A DNA stretch of 64,000 bases, from positions 248,001 through 312,000 of the forward strand of contig WHUZ01000024.1 in the NCBI GenBank assembly GCA_015179045.1, written 5' to 3'. The notes below the pieces were generated by a model. It searched no databases, had not been told where the DNA came from, and saw only the letters and a list, made by a program, of their open reading frames with translations. Position numbers and translations under genes: made by a program. Numbering within the stretch: the stretch's first letter is position 1; the number at the start of each line of letters is the position of its first letter. Of this stretch, positions 1 to 11,108 are shown piece after piece. The stretch is from Kalaharituber pfeilii. Its lineage: Eukaryota > Ascomycota > Pezizomycetes > Pezizales > Pezizaceae.

Positions 1-1008
1 AATTCAGTTCTAGTGAATCGCTGCAGGATGTGCAGATGCACGTTGTGCTGGCAGCCAGCCAGTAGCTCGCTTGCCGTTGTTTCGTTTGTGTAGAGTACAG
101 GGATGCAGTCATGCACTCGAGAACCTCACTGGCTACACCTGCATAGCTACCTAGATCGGCGGTAGGGTACGGCTGTTCAAGTCTACCAATAATCTCTCTG
201 TAGGAGTTTTGTCGCTGCACCACAACACGCACTGAAAGCTCAATTTAGCATTAGTGCGTTCCTCCCAGCCGTATTACGTGTTCCATGCTCCTTCTATTAC
301 AAATAAAAATATGATGCCATGGTTGGGGGTAGTTTATCACCGAAGTCACAATTCGCCCGTTGCATTATGGATAAGTGTGGCTAATTGTGAGCAGATGCGC
401 GATTGCATACCCTTCCCGTCCATTGAGAGGATTGAGGAGACATAGCATCCTTGTTGGGTTTTGAATCCGATAAGCTCGTATTCCATTGCAGTGATGTTCA
501 CAACAGTAGAGTCACTAGTATCAGAGAGAATCATGGCTCGTGCTTCGGCTAATTATGTGCACCCTTGCACCGTTTTTTCCGGTCTGTTTCCTCTCGTCAA
601 AATCTGACCGGCTTAGATGGAAACCGCTTTGACCCTGAAAATCCCTCCGCATTTATGCAGTCCAAATTTGCGTACCACATTGGGCAGCCGTGTAAGCGTG
701 CAATATGCCGTGTACAATACTGAACGCCATATCTCGCTATCCCAAAAGGTGGACCCGATGCTTTTCATGAAAAAAAAAAACCGTTAGTATACAGTACCAG
801 ATTGATTCGTTTTACGCTGTTGGGTAAAACTTCATGGCCTAGAATCTTCGGATTTTTGACGTCCGCATGATTTGTCTCACCAATAAAATAAAGGTAGGGG
901 TACGAATCGAGACCTATGCATGTACAAAGCATTGGCTAATAAGCATTTGCCACGAGACCTCTGGGTTCAAGAGTACCTTTTTTTCTTTTCCTGATACGAG
1001 CCTCACTA
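1..1008. other. Intergenic, nothing recognised
   Basis: No open frame here has recognisable protein features, and I see no tRNA-type, splice-type or repeat signal of note. Short A-runs near 770 are unremarkable. Confidence 0.5.
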
Positions 1009-1023
1009 TACTGTAGATGACTG

Positions 1024-1090
1024 GCTTACTAACCACGACGTGCTTACTAACGACGACGTGCTTACTAACCACGACGTGCTTACTAACCAC
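1024..1090. repeat. 18-bp subterminal repeats of pogo element A
   Basis: Three full units and one partial unit of GCTTACTAACCACGACGT with one substitution. They sit just inside the left terminus. The right end carries two related units in inverse orientation, so the array belongs to the inverted-repeat structure. Likely transposase binding sites (inference). Confidence 0.75.
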
Positions 1091-1358
1091 TGAAAATCGG
1101 CATGGTTCCGGTTCACTTTTCGTACAATTATCTACCTAAATACCACTCTATACCCATGCAAATACCTATGCTTCTTAATTTCCTGCAACTATATCCACAC
1201 TGCTTTTATTTTTCGGCCTCTTCGCTGTTTTTCTGCTTGGCTTACCGCTGGCTAACTCTGTGTTGGTGATAGGTGCGGATACGGACCCAGGTTTCTCGGC
1301 ACCATCGATGCGAGGGGGTATTTTCAACACAACCACAAGGGAGCGAGGCTCAGAAGGC

Positions 1359-3093
1359 TTAGAAGATGAAGCTGGTAGCTATTAAAATTAGTAGAGATTT
1401 ATTAATTAAAGAGATGTGGAAAAATACTTCTGAGTTCCTAGTGGTTGTTTCACCTGAATCCGGCACATCAACCACTGGAGAGTTATCTAAAGAAATACCT
1501 GCTAGCCGGAGCCGGAGGAGTTCTGCACCTGTGATTGCTCTTGCAGTGGTAATAACCTTTCGTCCCTTATTGTTTTTTTCCTTTGATCGCCTATACAATG
1601 CTATCTCCAAGTCACGAGTACGTTCCTTGTCCAGAATACTATGAGTGAGAGACTGCTCAGCCGCAGAGCTGAGCTTTTGGATTAGAAGTGGTATTTCTGG
1701 TGCTGCTGGGTTTTCTTTATGAAGATGAAGAGCATAAAGAGTGGTTTGTCGGACTGCGCGAGAATTGGATGGGGTAGGAGGTATAGTCTTCCGGGGATTA
1801 GAAAGCATAAATTTTGGGCTATGGACTGTCACAGCTCTGAGTGGGTTACTCCTGTTTGTAGGTTGCGGAAGCTTGCTTAAGACTACTCGATAGTTGATTG
1901 GCCATATACCACTGCTGGCAAATGCTGACTTGATATTTTTGGGAGTATAAGTAAGTTGACGAGCTTCTCGAAGAATGCTATATAGTGTCAGCTATTGATT
2001 CTAATTTAAATCAACCTTGAGGCTAGTCCAACATACGGTAGAAAGTTTCTCTTGCTAATAGCTTCACGTCCAGTTCGCATAGCCTGTTCTACACCACGAG
2101 CGTAATAATGCTGAAGGGGTCCAAAGAGTCCAACGTCTAATGGCTGCAAGAGATGTGTGGTATGAGGTGGAAGGCAAAATACAATGATATCATGCTGTAT
2201 ACAATAATGCAGAAAGTTCCAACTAAAGTGAGAGTTGTGACCATCAACGATAAGAAGTCAATATTAACGTAGAAGTGTTCAGAAAGAGGTGTGCGGTTCA
2301 ACACATAACCGAAGATAGTCTGCACTCAGGATTTGATTCGTCCACCCTTTATCTGAATATGCGAAAACAGTATCCGAATCTTTTTCATTCAGATACTCAT
2401 ACCATGTGATTTTCCCTTATAAATAATCATGGGTGGTAGTAAAAATCCATCTGCAGCAACCGTTTCTAGTAATGTAATAATCTCACGATTTCCGTCTTTC
2501 ATCATAGGTGGACTTTTCCTCCCTCGCCTACAAATAACCTTCACTCGGGGTGACTTTCCGATCAATAAGCCCTTTTCATCCATATTATAGATATATTGTG
2601 GTGAAAGTTGGTAATCATCAATGACTTTCTGTAGCTTTCGAAGGGCACCCTTAATAACCATAGGATAGGAGGATAAAATCCATTGTTTTTTGACTTGAGA
2701 ACTGAACTTAGTAGTCAATTCGGGATTTCGGTCTAGAAATCGTGAAATCCAATGTTTTCCCGGATTTTTGTCACATTCTCGAGCTCGAAGAATTGTTCGT
2801 GCCATTTCTCGTACCATATCTACCCGAAGCGGTAATCCCTGATTATCTAACCGTATACACCACTCCTTAATTACTTTCTCCTCTGCTGGTGTTAATAGCT
2901 GTATATCCTCATTCGCTTGTCTTCGACTTTTTGCACTACCATTGATTCTTGCTCTTAATGTTGGATATGGTATCCCATAGTTATCTGCAGCAGCTCTAAT
3001 ACTCTCTTCCTGTCCTAGGCGGTAGGCTTGTATTGCTTTTGCAATACTACATTCTCGCTGATCATCTTTCTGACGTTGTTTGATTCTACCCAT
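1359..3093 (-). pseudogene. Fot1/pogo transposase, CENP-B-like HTH + DDE, frameshifted
   Basis: The reading starts at ATG 3093 with MGRIKQRQKDD. An N-terminal psq-type helix-turn-helix (residues about 10-60) is followed by a CENP-B-type HTH (about 68-130, with GKHWISRFLDRNPEL). The first catalytic Asp is in YNMDEKG, near residue 175. The frame breaks near 2390 after YKGKSH and resumes one frame over (SDKGWTNQILSADYL). It shifts at least once more, after which LIVDGHNSHFSW and LLQPLDVGLFG supply the second and third catalytic Asp (about 2100-2270). The C-terminal region (SSGIWPINYRVV then a basic stretch) runs to 1359. At least three indels interrupt it, so it is an inactive relic. Confidence 0.85.
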
Positions 3094-3259
3094 GATTGAC
3101 TGCTGGTGATAGAGAAGTCCGAGTTTTGCCAGAATTCTATATTATTCTTCATCTACGGTTTCTAATGCACTGGTTAACCCCTCTCATGATCTCTCAGAAA
3201 AAGCAATTTTTGGTTGGTTCGTTAGCATGTCTTGGTTCGTTAGTGCGTCACCTACAGTA

Positions 3260-3835
3260 CCTAAAACTGAATTTACTCGCTTATGCAATATGTCGCTTCA
3301 TATTCCACAGGAAGTAGAGGTGACCCTGGCTATATACGGTGGTGAAGGAATGGGCAGGATTGTTTGCGCACGCAGCTAAAGCACTATGTCAAAGCGAAGA
3401 ATATTTTGGAACTAATAAATTCAGGCACAGCCAAAGTCTACTTGCTATAGTGAAATGCCTTAGGCAATTGGACCTTCCGGAGGATATGCAAGAAGTGTAT
3501 CTGACTGCTTCAATGTCATAGACATTGGAGATAATGCAAGTGGCTTGCCATCAGCATTGGGTAATAATTTGCAGAAACTCTTCCAAAATCATTTCTTCTG
3601 GGCGCTGTTTCACTCATAACTAGTGCGACTTATCTTCCAAATTCTAGTTCGAACTGGACGTCCAAAGCGGCGTTGAGGTGGGATGAGACAGGGAGTCCGG
3701 TAAGGATTACTGAGTTCGCACTCGATATCTAAACATCTTACAATGAAAATGCCGCGCATTTTGACAATTCTTTCCGGCCCTGCCACAAGCACGTGACCTA
3801 TTGCTATCCAGTGGGTAGGGACAAAAGCTGTCGTA
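3260..3835. other. Spacer between pogo A and LINE relic
   Basis: No recognisable gene. A 60-codon plus-strand frame at 3339-3521 has no familiar motif and I do not call it. Confidence 0.4.
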
Positions 3836-3839
3836 TGGG

Positions 3840-4476
3840 ATGGAGAGATTGCAGGCATGAGAGAGAAGGGGGGGGTGCGGTCCAGAGAGCGGGAAGAGGA
3901 TTGCCGAGCTCGTATACCTAGTAGAGCTAGTAGCGGACCGGCGGCAGAGCGTGAGGGATCCTAGAGCGGTGAGGCTTGGATTGATAAAGGCCCACATAGG
4001 GATCAAGGGAAATGAGAGAGCCGGGAGTGCTGAGCATGTGGGTGTTCGGGTACAGAGGAAGGACAAGGATGGGGTGTTAGCCACCTGCGGGTGCTGAGAG
4101 GAGAAAGGGTGGAGGCACGAGGGAGAAGAGGGCAACCTGGTTGAGGAATGGTTCGCCGTCTTCGATCTGGGCTAGCCGTAGGGCAGGGGGGTTCGCTTAG
4201 GTGTCCAATCTGTGTACGTAGAGTATATAGTCGTAACCCCCCTGAATTATTGCACACTGCAAGATAATATACATACATCTCGCCAATGAGGATTGAAAGA
4301 ATGTAGCTGAAAGCCAATCAACGTTCTACCGTGGCATCTTGCAGCGTGCCCTAATTCATGGTGGTTCCGAGTAGATAGGTAGTTGCTCAACCTGACCCAG
4401 GTACATGGGTCACTATCACTACCATAAGCTGGTAACCTGTATGCGGGGTTACGTAACCCCCCCCAAAAAAGAAAAC
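3840..4476 (+). mobile_element. LINE 3' relic (RNase H / zinc-finger end, type-2 tail)
   Basis: The plus strand at about 3975-4080 encodes LGLIKAHIGIKGNERAG, the end of a Tad1-like RNase H domain. It is joined by an internal deletion to SAEHV...QRKDKDG and, after a frame break, to GEKGWRHEGEEGNLVEEWF, the C-terminus seen in LINE-A at 25.2-25.6 kb. A degenerate GC-rich 3' tail ending GCGGGGTTACG and A-rich sequence follows at 4418-4476. Stops and a deletion make it a fossil. Confidence 0.7.
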
Positions 4477-4669
4477 TGGTAGGATTCTTAGTCTTCATAT
4501 TATAACCACTGCCGCTTGTATTATTTCAAAATGTGCCAAAGAGTACATGCATGTTCTAGTGCGAACTCCGTAGGAGTAGATTGCATGCAAAGCTTGTGAT
4601 AACCTCGCATACAGTACTTTGCAGCGAAATTCCAGTCAACGAGAAGCATTACACTTTTACCCCGCATGC

Positions 4670-4725
4670 CCTGCCGTGGCCAAGGCCTGCAAAGTGGAAT
4701 TATGTAATTTTTTTTAAAAAAAAAA
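4670..4725 (+). mobile_element. Micro-retroposon, type-2 tail (56 bp)
   Basis: The 13-bp direct repeat TTACCCCGCATGC occurs at 4657-4669 and 4726-4738. The insert starts CCTGCCGTGGCC at the base of the type-2 tail hairpin and ends in an A-rich run. Nothing else of a LINE is present. Confidence 0.75.
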
Positions 4726-5139
4726 TTACCCCGCATGCTCCACCTGTTCAAGGGTGGTTATTGCAACGACGCACTGTTACTATCCGATTCACGAAACATC
4801 GGCAATAGCGCATGAAGAGTAAACTGACAAAATTAAGATATGGGGTAATTACTCCGTACTGGGTAAACTGATGGGCTGCTAATATTGATCAAGTACATGT
4901 TGTGCATGGTATTGATACCAATTGCAGTTGGTGCTTGTCAATCCTACATACCATTTTCCGTCATGATGCCATGTGGTCGGAGTCAGTTTTTTCCGAGCAG
5001 GTCGAGTTTTGTCATGCCGCAAGCTCGATAAGGCTGCCGGGGCAGTCTGCGTGAGCGCACGCAGGAGGCTCGGTATCTTGAGGAGCACACACCCCACGTT
5101 AATAATCCTGTCATTCGAAAAATCCCACCCTATCCCATG

Positions 5140-5191
5140 GTGTGCCCTGCCATGGCGAACAGCTGCAAGCGGGATTAAAAAAACCAAAAAA
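5140..5191 (+). mobile_element. Micro-retroposon, type-2 tail (52 bp)
   Basis: The 8-bp direct repeat ATCCCATG lies at 5132-5139 and 5192-5199. The insert is GTG plus the type-2 hairpin (CCCTGCCATGGCG...GCGGG) and an A-rich tail. Confidence 0.75.
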
Positions 5192-5561
5192 ATCCCATGA
5201 GTGCGAGTTGATGTGCGATGCGTAGACTTGGATCGCGATCTGAGTCCGTGTGGGTCCCGGTTGTTCAAAAGTGACATGGGTGGAGGCCAGAGCCCTGTCG
5301 AGAAATGTTTGTGGCAGCCCACATCTGCTGCATCCTGCTAACATTAACCTACCACCTGCGATCGGCAAGTTATCTCGGTAAGTGCTGTACCTGCTGTTGC
5401 TTGACTTGGCATGCGCTCAAGATTATGGGAGACTTTAATACTTCTTTTGTCTACAGCTAGAACCTCCAGAGGAGGGACGGCAACCATTCTAAATTCATAA
5501 ATCTCTCCTTCCCTGTAGCCCACTATCTTCAGAGTTATCATATCAACGAAATTTATGATGA

Positions 5562-5583
5562 AGGAGAGAGAGAGAGAGAGAGA
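5562..5583. repeat. (GA)n microsatellite
   Basis: About ten GA dinucleotides in a row. Confidence 0.9.
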
Positions 5584-5679
5584 TGATGCTCCATGAGTCG
5601 GATTACATTACAATGCAGAACATGAGAGTGGAGTGGGGTATTTATAGATGGCTGCAAATTCAAGGTGGAGTCCTATGTG

Positions 5680-5744
5680 CCTTTGTTTTTTTTTGTTTTT
5701 TTTATATCATTACTCGCAGGCCACCCTATGGGCTATGGCGAGGT
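5680..5744 (-). mobile_element. Micro-retroposon, type-1 tail (65 bp)
   Basis: GTCCTATGTG is repeated at 5670-5679 and 5745-5754. The insert reads, on the minus strand, CTCGCCATAGCCCATAGGG, the type-1 hairpin, then AATGATAT and an A-rich tail. It starts at the hairpin base. Confidence 0.75.
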
Positions 5745-6030
5745 GTCCTATGTGTCTGGTTAGCTTGGCTCCAGTCCATTGCGATGGCAAACTTGGACCA
5801 AGGTACGCCGCAATTGCCAATCGAATAAATAGGAATGAGATCGAATAAACAAGAATGAGATGAAAAAGCACACACTTTTTATGTGGAACAAACCACAACT
5901 AACCTTTTTATGCCAAGTAATGCGGAATATCTCGCTCGAAAGTCTGATTCTGAATACCCTTACTATAGTCTGTATGCATGAAATAAATGTCTTTTGTATA
6001 CTAATGTTCTAGTTCCATATGATTAAATTC

Positions 6031-6928
6031 TTTTTCTTTTTTTTTTTTACATCAGTACTCGCATACCGCCCTATGGGCTATGGCGAGGGTTTATTAAAAA
6101 TGAAAGAAAAGTAAAAGTAAAAGTAACCGATAAGTACATATGGTGCCCGCGGTGCTCAGACATGATGCGGGTGAAATGTCAAAAGTAAAATTGGTGCCCG
6201 CGATGCTCATACATGGTGCGGGTTGAAGTGAAAAGAGTAACCTCCGAGCCAAGTACCGAGACCTTTCTATTTCCTTCCTCTGTCCTGCTCGTACTCGCTC
6301 GTCCGCAACCACTTTCCCCCCAGTTTAACTTTCCCAATGTCTTTCTGTGTCTCCAAGTATACTACCGCCGAGCTTGTCTTCTTGCCTTCCTCCAATAAAA
6401 TTGTCTTCTTCCGCAGCCAGCTAATTCCGGTGGTCTTTCCTATTTCTGTATTGGAAGCCTCCAACCATCTTCTGACATTCCCTAAGTCTTTCCCCAGGGC
6501 TATGCCGTGGACGACAATGCCGTGTTTTGTGGTGGTGTTGTCGGGGGTGGTCGGGGCGGCTTTGGAGCGTGGTGGTGAGGTCTGGGGGCGAAGAGTTGAG
6601 GTCCGGGGCCGGGGGGAGGGGGTGTGGGTGGGTTTCGTTTTGGTGGTGGCAGGGGCGCCTGGGGGAGGGGGTGTCTTGACGACAGTCACCGCGGGGGGGA
6701 TGTCGTCTTGGGTGACCGCAGGTGCTGTGGCAATTTTCTTTGCCTCTTTATCGTCGAGTTGTCTCTTGAGGGCGTACGGGGTGGCGGACACCGCTTTACC
6801 CTTTCGTTTCCTGGTGTTTGCGGGCCCTGGAGTGGGCGCCCCGTGGGTGCTCGGGGAAGGCCCCTCCGCGTGGGATGGCTCTTCCGAGAGTAGGGTGTGG
6901 GTGGGGCTGAACCCCAATTGTGGTGTTG
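6031..6928 (-). mobile_element. ORF1-only non-LTR retroposon, copy 3 (5'-truncated)
   Basis: An 898-bp minus-strand insertion between perfect 13-bp direct repeats TATGATTAAATTC (6018-6030 and 6929-6941). It ends in the type-1 hairpin tail and poly(A) (6031-6085 read in reverse). It contains the 3' two-thirds of an ORF1-like frame and no endonuclease, reverse transcriptase or RNase H. Same family as the copies at 32.7-34.2 and 44.8-46.3 kb. Confidence 0.85.
6267..6917 (-). CDS. ORF1-like protein, N-terminally truncated
   Basis: A 216-codon frame. The first Met (MGFSPTHTLLSEE) corresponds to an internal LGFSPI-type motif of the longer copies, so this start is created by 5' truncation of the insertion. 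A Pro/Thr-rich middle with the conserved block KAVSATPYALKRQLDDKEAKKIA precedes the conserved C-terminal domain: GIVVHGIALGKDLGNVRRW, ISWLRKKT, KTSSAVVYLE and KLGGKWLRTSEYE. It stops after DRGRK, where LINE ORF1 proteins usually continue into CCHC knuckles. The fold is probably the RNA-binding domain of Tad-clade ORF1 (inference). Confidence 0.7.
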   Translation of the reverse strand: MGFSPTHTLLSEEPSHAEGPSPSTHGAPTPGPANTRKRKGKAVSATPYALKRQLDDKEAKKIATAPAVTQDDIPPAVTVVKTPPPPGAPATTKTKPTHTPSPRPRTSTLRPQTSPPRSKAAPTTPDNTTTKHGIVVHGIALGKDLGNVRRWLEASNTEIGKTTGISWLRKKTILLEEGKKTSSAVVYLETQKDIGKVKLGGKWLRTSEYEQDRGRK

Positions 6929-6999
6929 TATGATTAAATTCCAGTGCAACTATGGGAGCCTGCTTTTTGGCTTTTGCTTCCCATTTATTTATTTATTTC

Positions 7000-7555
7000 T
7001 TAATACACAACACATGAATGAAATCTGAGAAGTGTTGCACACGTGACAAATGCGTGAACCTGGTGCTTTTTTCTATTGAAGCTGCGCATCTGTCAGCCCG
7101 TCCAACAATGCATCACATGGTTACGCGTACATCGACCCATTAGCCATGGTGCATGGGTCAGAACATCTCAGTCCTCTTTCAGTTCTGTGCAGCTTTGTGT
7201 CCTGTGCATCTATCGTATGGCTCTCGATGCGGTAATAGCACTTTATAAGTTGATGGTCACCTGAAGATAATTCGAAATAACTTGTGAAAATGTTTTTTTA
7301 GCTAGAGTGGGGCTGCCTGTCTGTAAATCGGAAGTGGTCGTGGGTCTGTCAGATACAATCCTATCTACAAACAATTGAGTGGGAGCGGTGGAGAATACTG
7401 GTAATTTATGTATGTCCATAAGCTTTTGATTCCAAGATCGTCTAAGAAGCTCTGTTTTCAACAAAAAAGGGAATTCAAGTTCCTTTAGAGGGCTGCTTTA
7501 TGCTACCTTTCCGAGCATACATTCAGCTTGCAGGGTACTTGCGGGGAATGTAGGA
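7000..7555. other. Intergenic, nothing recognised
   Basis: No supported gene or repeat beyond short low-complexity TTTA units near 6985. Confidence 0.4.
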
Positions 7556-7574
7556 TGCAGACCTAGAGTCTTTC

Positions 7575-7940
7575 ACTTAGGAACCGCCCATCACCGGGAA
7601 ACCGCTCAAAGTTACGGAACAACGTTCAAAGTTACGGAACAGCGTTCAAAGTTCCTGTGAATGCAAATGGCCCTCAAGTGGGCTCAGATTGAAGCACAGC
7701 GCATGGGAGAATATAGTAAATTATATCTGCATATTTTTTTGGCCAAATTGTAGGATATGAGTGTCGGCCTATTCTGGTATATACCCAACCCTTATGTTAG
7801 ACATGCTTTGAGTCGCCATGTGTCGAAGAGCTTACCTGAGGTTTTATTACTCAATATACACTCTACTGCCTATATTGAAGAGATATAGCAAGCTTGGTAG
7901 TGACTGCACTAGTACTCACAGAGTACCACTGTCATACTAA
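7575..7940. repeat. Foldback-element arm FB-6 (partial)
   Basis: From 7655 the sequence (GCAAATGGCCCTCAAGTGGG and onwards) matches the left arm interior of FB-5 at 16.43-16.68 kb. Before it lie three tandem units with a 20-bp period (CTCAAAGTTACGGAAC core) at 7601-7655. I could not find the opposing arm, so this is probably half an element. A short retroposon is inserted at its right side. Confidence 0.5.
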
Positions 7941-7948
7941 CGTGAATA

Positions 7949-8262
7949 GAGAATGGGGAGGAGTAGGATGAGTTGGGAAGGTTCTAGGGCGCCGTGCGGT
8001 TTGCCGTCGAGGAAGTTTGCTTGCCGGGGTGCGAAAGTGTGGAGAAGAGGAGAGGGGGGAGAGGGGAGATATATAGTGGAGCCTCCCTGAGGCAGAAACC
8101 GGAAGGTCCGTCCGGAGGTTTCTGGAATCAGGTGGCAGAAGTAGATAGAAATTTCTTTGTTTGTTAAGCCTGTCTCCGGGCTTCGAGGGCTTGCCCAGGG
8201 AGCCTGCCATGGCCACGTGCTACAAGCGGGGTTATGTGATTTAAAAAAAAAAAAAAAAAAAA
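7949..8262 (+). mobile_element. Short retroposon with type-2-like tail, copy 1 (314 bp)
   Basis: Bounded by AACGTGAATA at 7939-7948 and 8263-8272. It ends GCGGGGTTATGTGATTT then poly(A). The body, including the segment CTTTGTTTGTTAAGCCTGTC, is repeated nearly unchanged at 58.7-59.0 kb. It encodes no recognisable protein. It may be a SINE or a LINE 3' UTR. The hairpin has a variant inner stem, TGGC-CACGT-GCTA. Confidence 0.75.
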
Positions 8263-8269
8263 AAACGTG

Positions 8270-8570
8270 AATATGTTGCCTATGTAGGTAAAGGTAATAC
8301 CAGGTGAGAAGACTATCTAAAGCAATAAATAGCAATACATGTATAGGAAAGTATTATCTGAATGGCTTATAGGACTGAGCGCTGATTTGGGCACTTGAGT
8401 GCTATAGTATATATGGGTGCATAAAAGCCCAATTGCATTCCGATGCCACAGGGGTACTGTAACTATCTGAGTCAGTGGGGCAGTGCGTCATAACCGACTA
8501 TGCATGTATGTACGTGATATCGCATACAAATGATAAATGACAGCCATTAGTATCACAGTTGCAACTGCTA
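8270..8570. other. Spacer, nothing recognised
   Basis: No gene or clear repeat seen. Confidence 0.35.
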
Positions 8571-8572
8571 TA

Positions 8573-8627
8573 TCGCCATAGCCCACAGGGCGGCATGCGA
8601 TTAATGATATATATAAAAAAAAAAAAA
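8573..8627 (+). mobile_element. Type-1 LINE tail, hairpin-only insertion
   Basis: ATCGCCATAGCCCACAGGGC, the rest of the type-1 hairpin, ATTAATGATATATATA and about 13 A residues. The direct repeat is too short (ATATC at best) to be sure of the boundaries. Confidence 0.55.
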
Positions 8628-8629
8628 AT

Positions 8630-9230
8630 ATCTAGACTTTTTTAGTGAGTTGGGCTTTTCGCAGGTATATATTCAGGTAAGTAGTTTTAGTATCGCTTGA
8701 CTGTACTGTATACTAATGTCTTTTATAGTACAGTGTTATAGGATTACCCATGAGCACTCAGTTCAGCAATAGCATGCAGTCGCAAGATGTACGAATGGTG
8801 CACATGCCACATTGTAAGCATAAATATGCCAGAGCAGTTAGCAGTAAGTATTGCCGTGAGTATTATTTTATATAAACAGGAATCGCGGCTACTCAGCATT
8901 AGCTCAATAAGGGAATAGCTCACGCCGGATTGAACCCAGTCCTTGTTCCGTGATCACTCCATGCTGACCTTGTGGAATAGTGAGCTGAATTGCCGGCGAG
9001 AAGCTTAGTTAGTTCGTGGCTTATGATCACTACTTGGTTTAATCTTGAACAAAATCTGGCCCAGTATTGGCTGGTGATGTAGATATGGGAATAGATAGTT
9101 ACGGGGATAGGAGGGCTTCTTCTCTTCTTCCTCTTTTTCCACTCACTTTTTTTTGTTATGCGACTGCCTATGTTTTACTATATGAATTGATTGCTTTCTG
9201 TTACCCTGCTACTATTTAGACATAGTAGAT
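8630..9230. other. Spacer, nothing recognised
   Basis: Base composition is mixed and there is no supported gene. Confidence 0.35.
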
Positions 9231-9280
9231 AAATAAACTACTCATGTACAACAATAGCACTATATATAGCAGTATCATAC

Positions 9281-11106
9281 TTGTTCTGATTTATGCAGTT
9301 TGCAAGCTTGTTTTATTATATCTATATAAGGTGCAATTTGTTGATAAATACTTTTATAGTAACAAGTAGAAGAAAAATCTTAACAAGTATATGAAATCTG
9401 AGTTAACTAGTAGAAATATATAAATAATAGAAATATCATAATATATAGATAGTATTGATAATAAGTATACTAGTAAAAAGTATAAAAGAGAAAAATATAT
9501 TATTATAAATTTCTAAATTAGATTATTTAATATAAAATTACTAAAATAGTAATAAATACTTATTTAGAATTAAATAATAATAGTAGTAAGTTTAATAATA
9601 TTATTAATAAGTAGTAGTAGTAAATAAACTTAATTATGAAATTTAAAAATATATATTTATAGTAATTAGTAGTAGATTGTATTTGTTACGGAGATGGTAA
9701 ACGCAGAAAGTTACCGTCCGCCAAGTCAAAAAGACACTTGACTAGCGATACTTGCTAGTCCTTTACGTAGCTCATATAGTACTCATTATGCGACTGTGGC
9801 GCCTTTCCGGCTGTCGCATGTCGGTTACGTCGCATATGCGTATTTCGTATGCGCTTGCATTTTTCGCTTTTCACGCGCTTCACCGGCCGCCCATACTACG
9901 GTCGCGGTGACCTCGTAACAGTATTACTACTTTAATAATAGTTTAAGTTTATTAAAAATTTATAATATTATAATTTAGTAAGATTAAAAGATAAAAAAAT
10001 ATAATAAAGTTTTATTTTTAAATTATATAATAAATTATAATAATTTAGATAACTAAAGCTAATTATAAATAAAATATAATAAAATAACTTAATTTTATTT
10101 TCTTTAATATTATAAAAATTTATAATATAATATTATAGTAAAGTTAATAAAAATTTAATTATATAAAAATAATGCTTATTAAAAATAAATATTTACTATT
10201 TAAAAATAATAATTTATTATTATATCTAGTATTATAATTATATATTTAATAAAAAACGTAATATATAAAATATTATATTCTAATAAATATACTTATATTA
10301 ATAATTTATTAATATATTATATTATAATATTTTTAATTTAAACTTTATATTTATATTATTAAGTTTTTATATTATAAATAATATATTTATTATATAAATA
10401 AGTATTAAAACTATATTTTATAATTTAATAAAAAAAAAATTTAATATTTATATTTAAATAATAAATTTTATTTAATATTATTTTAAAATAATAAAACTAT
10501 TTTAAAAAACTTTTATAATTAATTATATAATTATATAAAATAATAATATTAAAATTATTAATTAAAAATATAAATAAATAGTAAACTAAATTTAATAATA
10601 AATTTTTAAACTTTATTTATTTATTTATTTTCTTTATTTCTTTATATTTTACTTTTCTATAGTTTATTTATATTTTTTATTTTAAAATATATAATTTTTA
10701 ATATTTAATTAACTTTATATATATTTCTTTTAAATAATAATATTAAAATTAATTATTTTTTTTTTCTTACTTTAATAATTATTTAATTTTAAATTTACTT
10801 TATTATTTATTTTTAAATATTTTTTAATTTTTAAATTATTACTATTTTATAAATTACTATTAATATTAAAATAATAAATTATAGTTTTAGTTTTTTTTAA
10901 TAAAAGAAACTTACCTTTTTTTAATAGAAGTAGTTTTTAAAAGTAGTAGTTTTTTCTTTAATCTAAAAAAGTAAATTTTTTTTCTTTATATTAGATAAGT
11001 TAAAAGATAATAGTTTAATTTTTAATAAAGTTATAAAAATTTAAATAACTACTTTTATATATAATACTTACTCTATTTATATTTCTATATTATATATTAT
11101 TAAAGT
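9281..11106. other. Extremely AT-rich block (RIP-like isochore)
   Basis: About 1.8 kb almost devoid of G and C, especially 9921-11080, with no open frame. The composition change is abrupt at the embedded solo LTR (9684-9920) and at FB-4 (11109). In Pezizomycotina such blocks are usually the end state of repeat-induced point mutation. A mitochondrial-derived insert is the main alternative. Confidence 0.65.
9684..9920. mobile_element. Solo LTR, copy 1
   Basis: Starts TGTTACGGAG and ends CTCGTAACA, flanked by the 5-bp direct repeat GTATT (9679-9683 and 9921-9925). TG...CA termini with a 5-bp duplication are the signature of an LTR. Two further copies, in the opposite orientation, lie at 35.6-36.2 and 63.27-63.49 kb. 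Its normal GC content inside the AT-rich block indicates later arrival. Confidence 0.75.
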
Positions 11107-11108
11107 TA

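Larger units (their letters stand above)
1011..3257 (-). mobile_element. Fot1/pogo-like DNA transposon A (degenerate)
   Basis: A 2.25-kb element bounded by TA dinucleotides (1009-1010 and 3258-3259). Both ends read CTGTA followed by GTGAC/ATGAC as an imperfect inverted repeat. Inside each end lies a tandem array with an 18-bp period: GCTTACTAACCACGACGT about 3.7 times at 1024-1090 on the left, and two inverted units near 3210-3247 on the right. A minus-strand Fot1/pogo transposase fills the middle. Small TA-flanked inverted repeats are expected for the Tc1/mariner/pogo superfamily. Frameshifts in the transposase make the copy non-autonomous. Confidence 0.85.

Noticed and set aside
9684..9920. 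Small inverted-repeat MITE (TGTTACGGAG ends)
   Set aside because: TG...CA termini and exact 5-bp duplications at two copies fit a solo LTR better.
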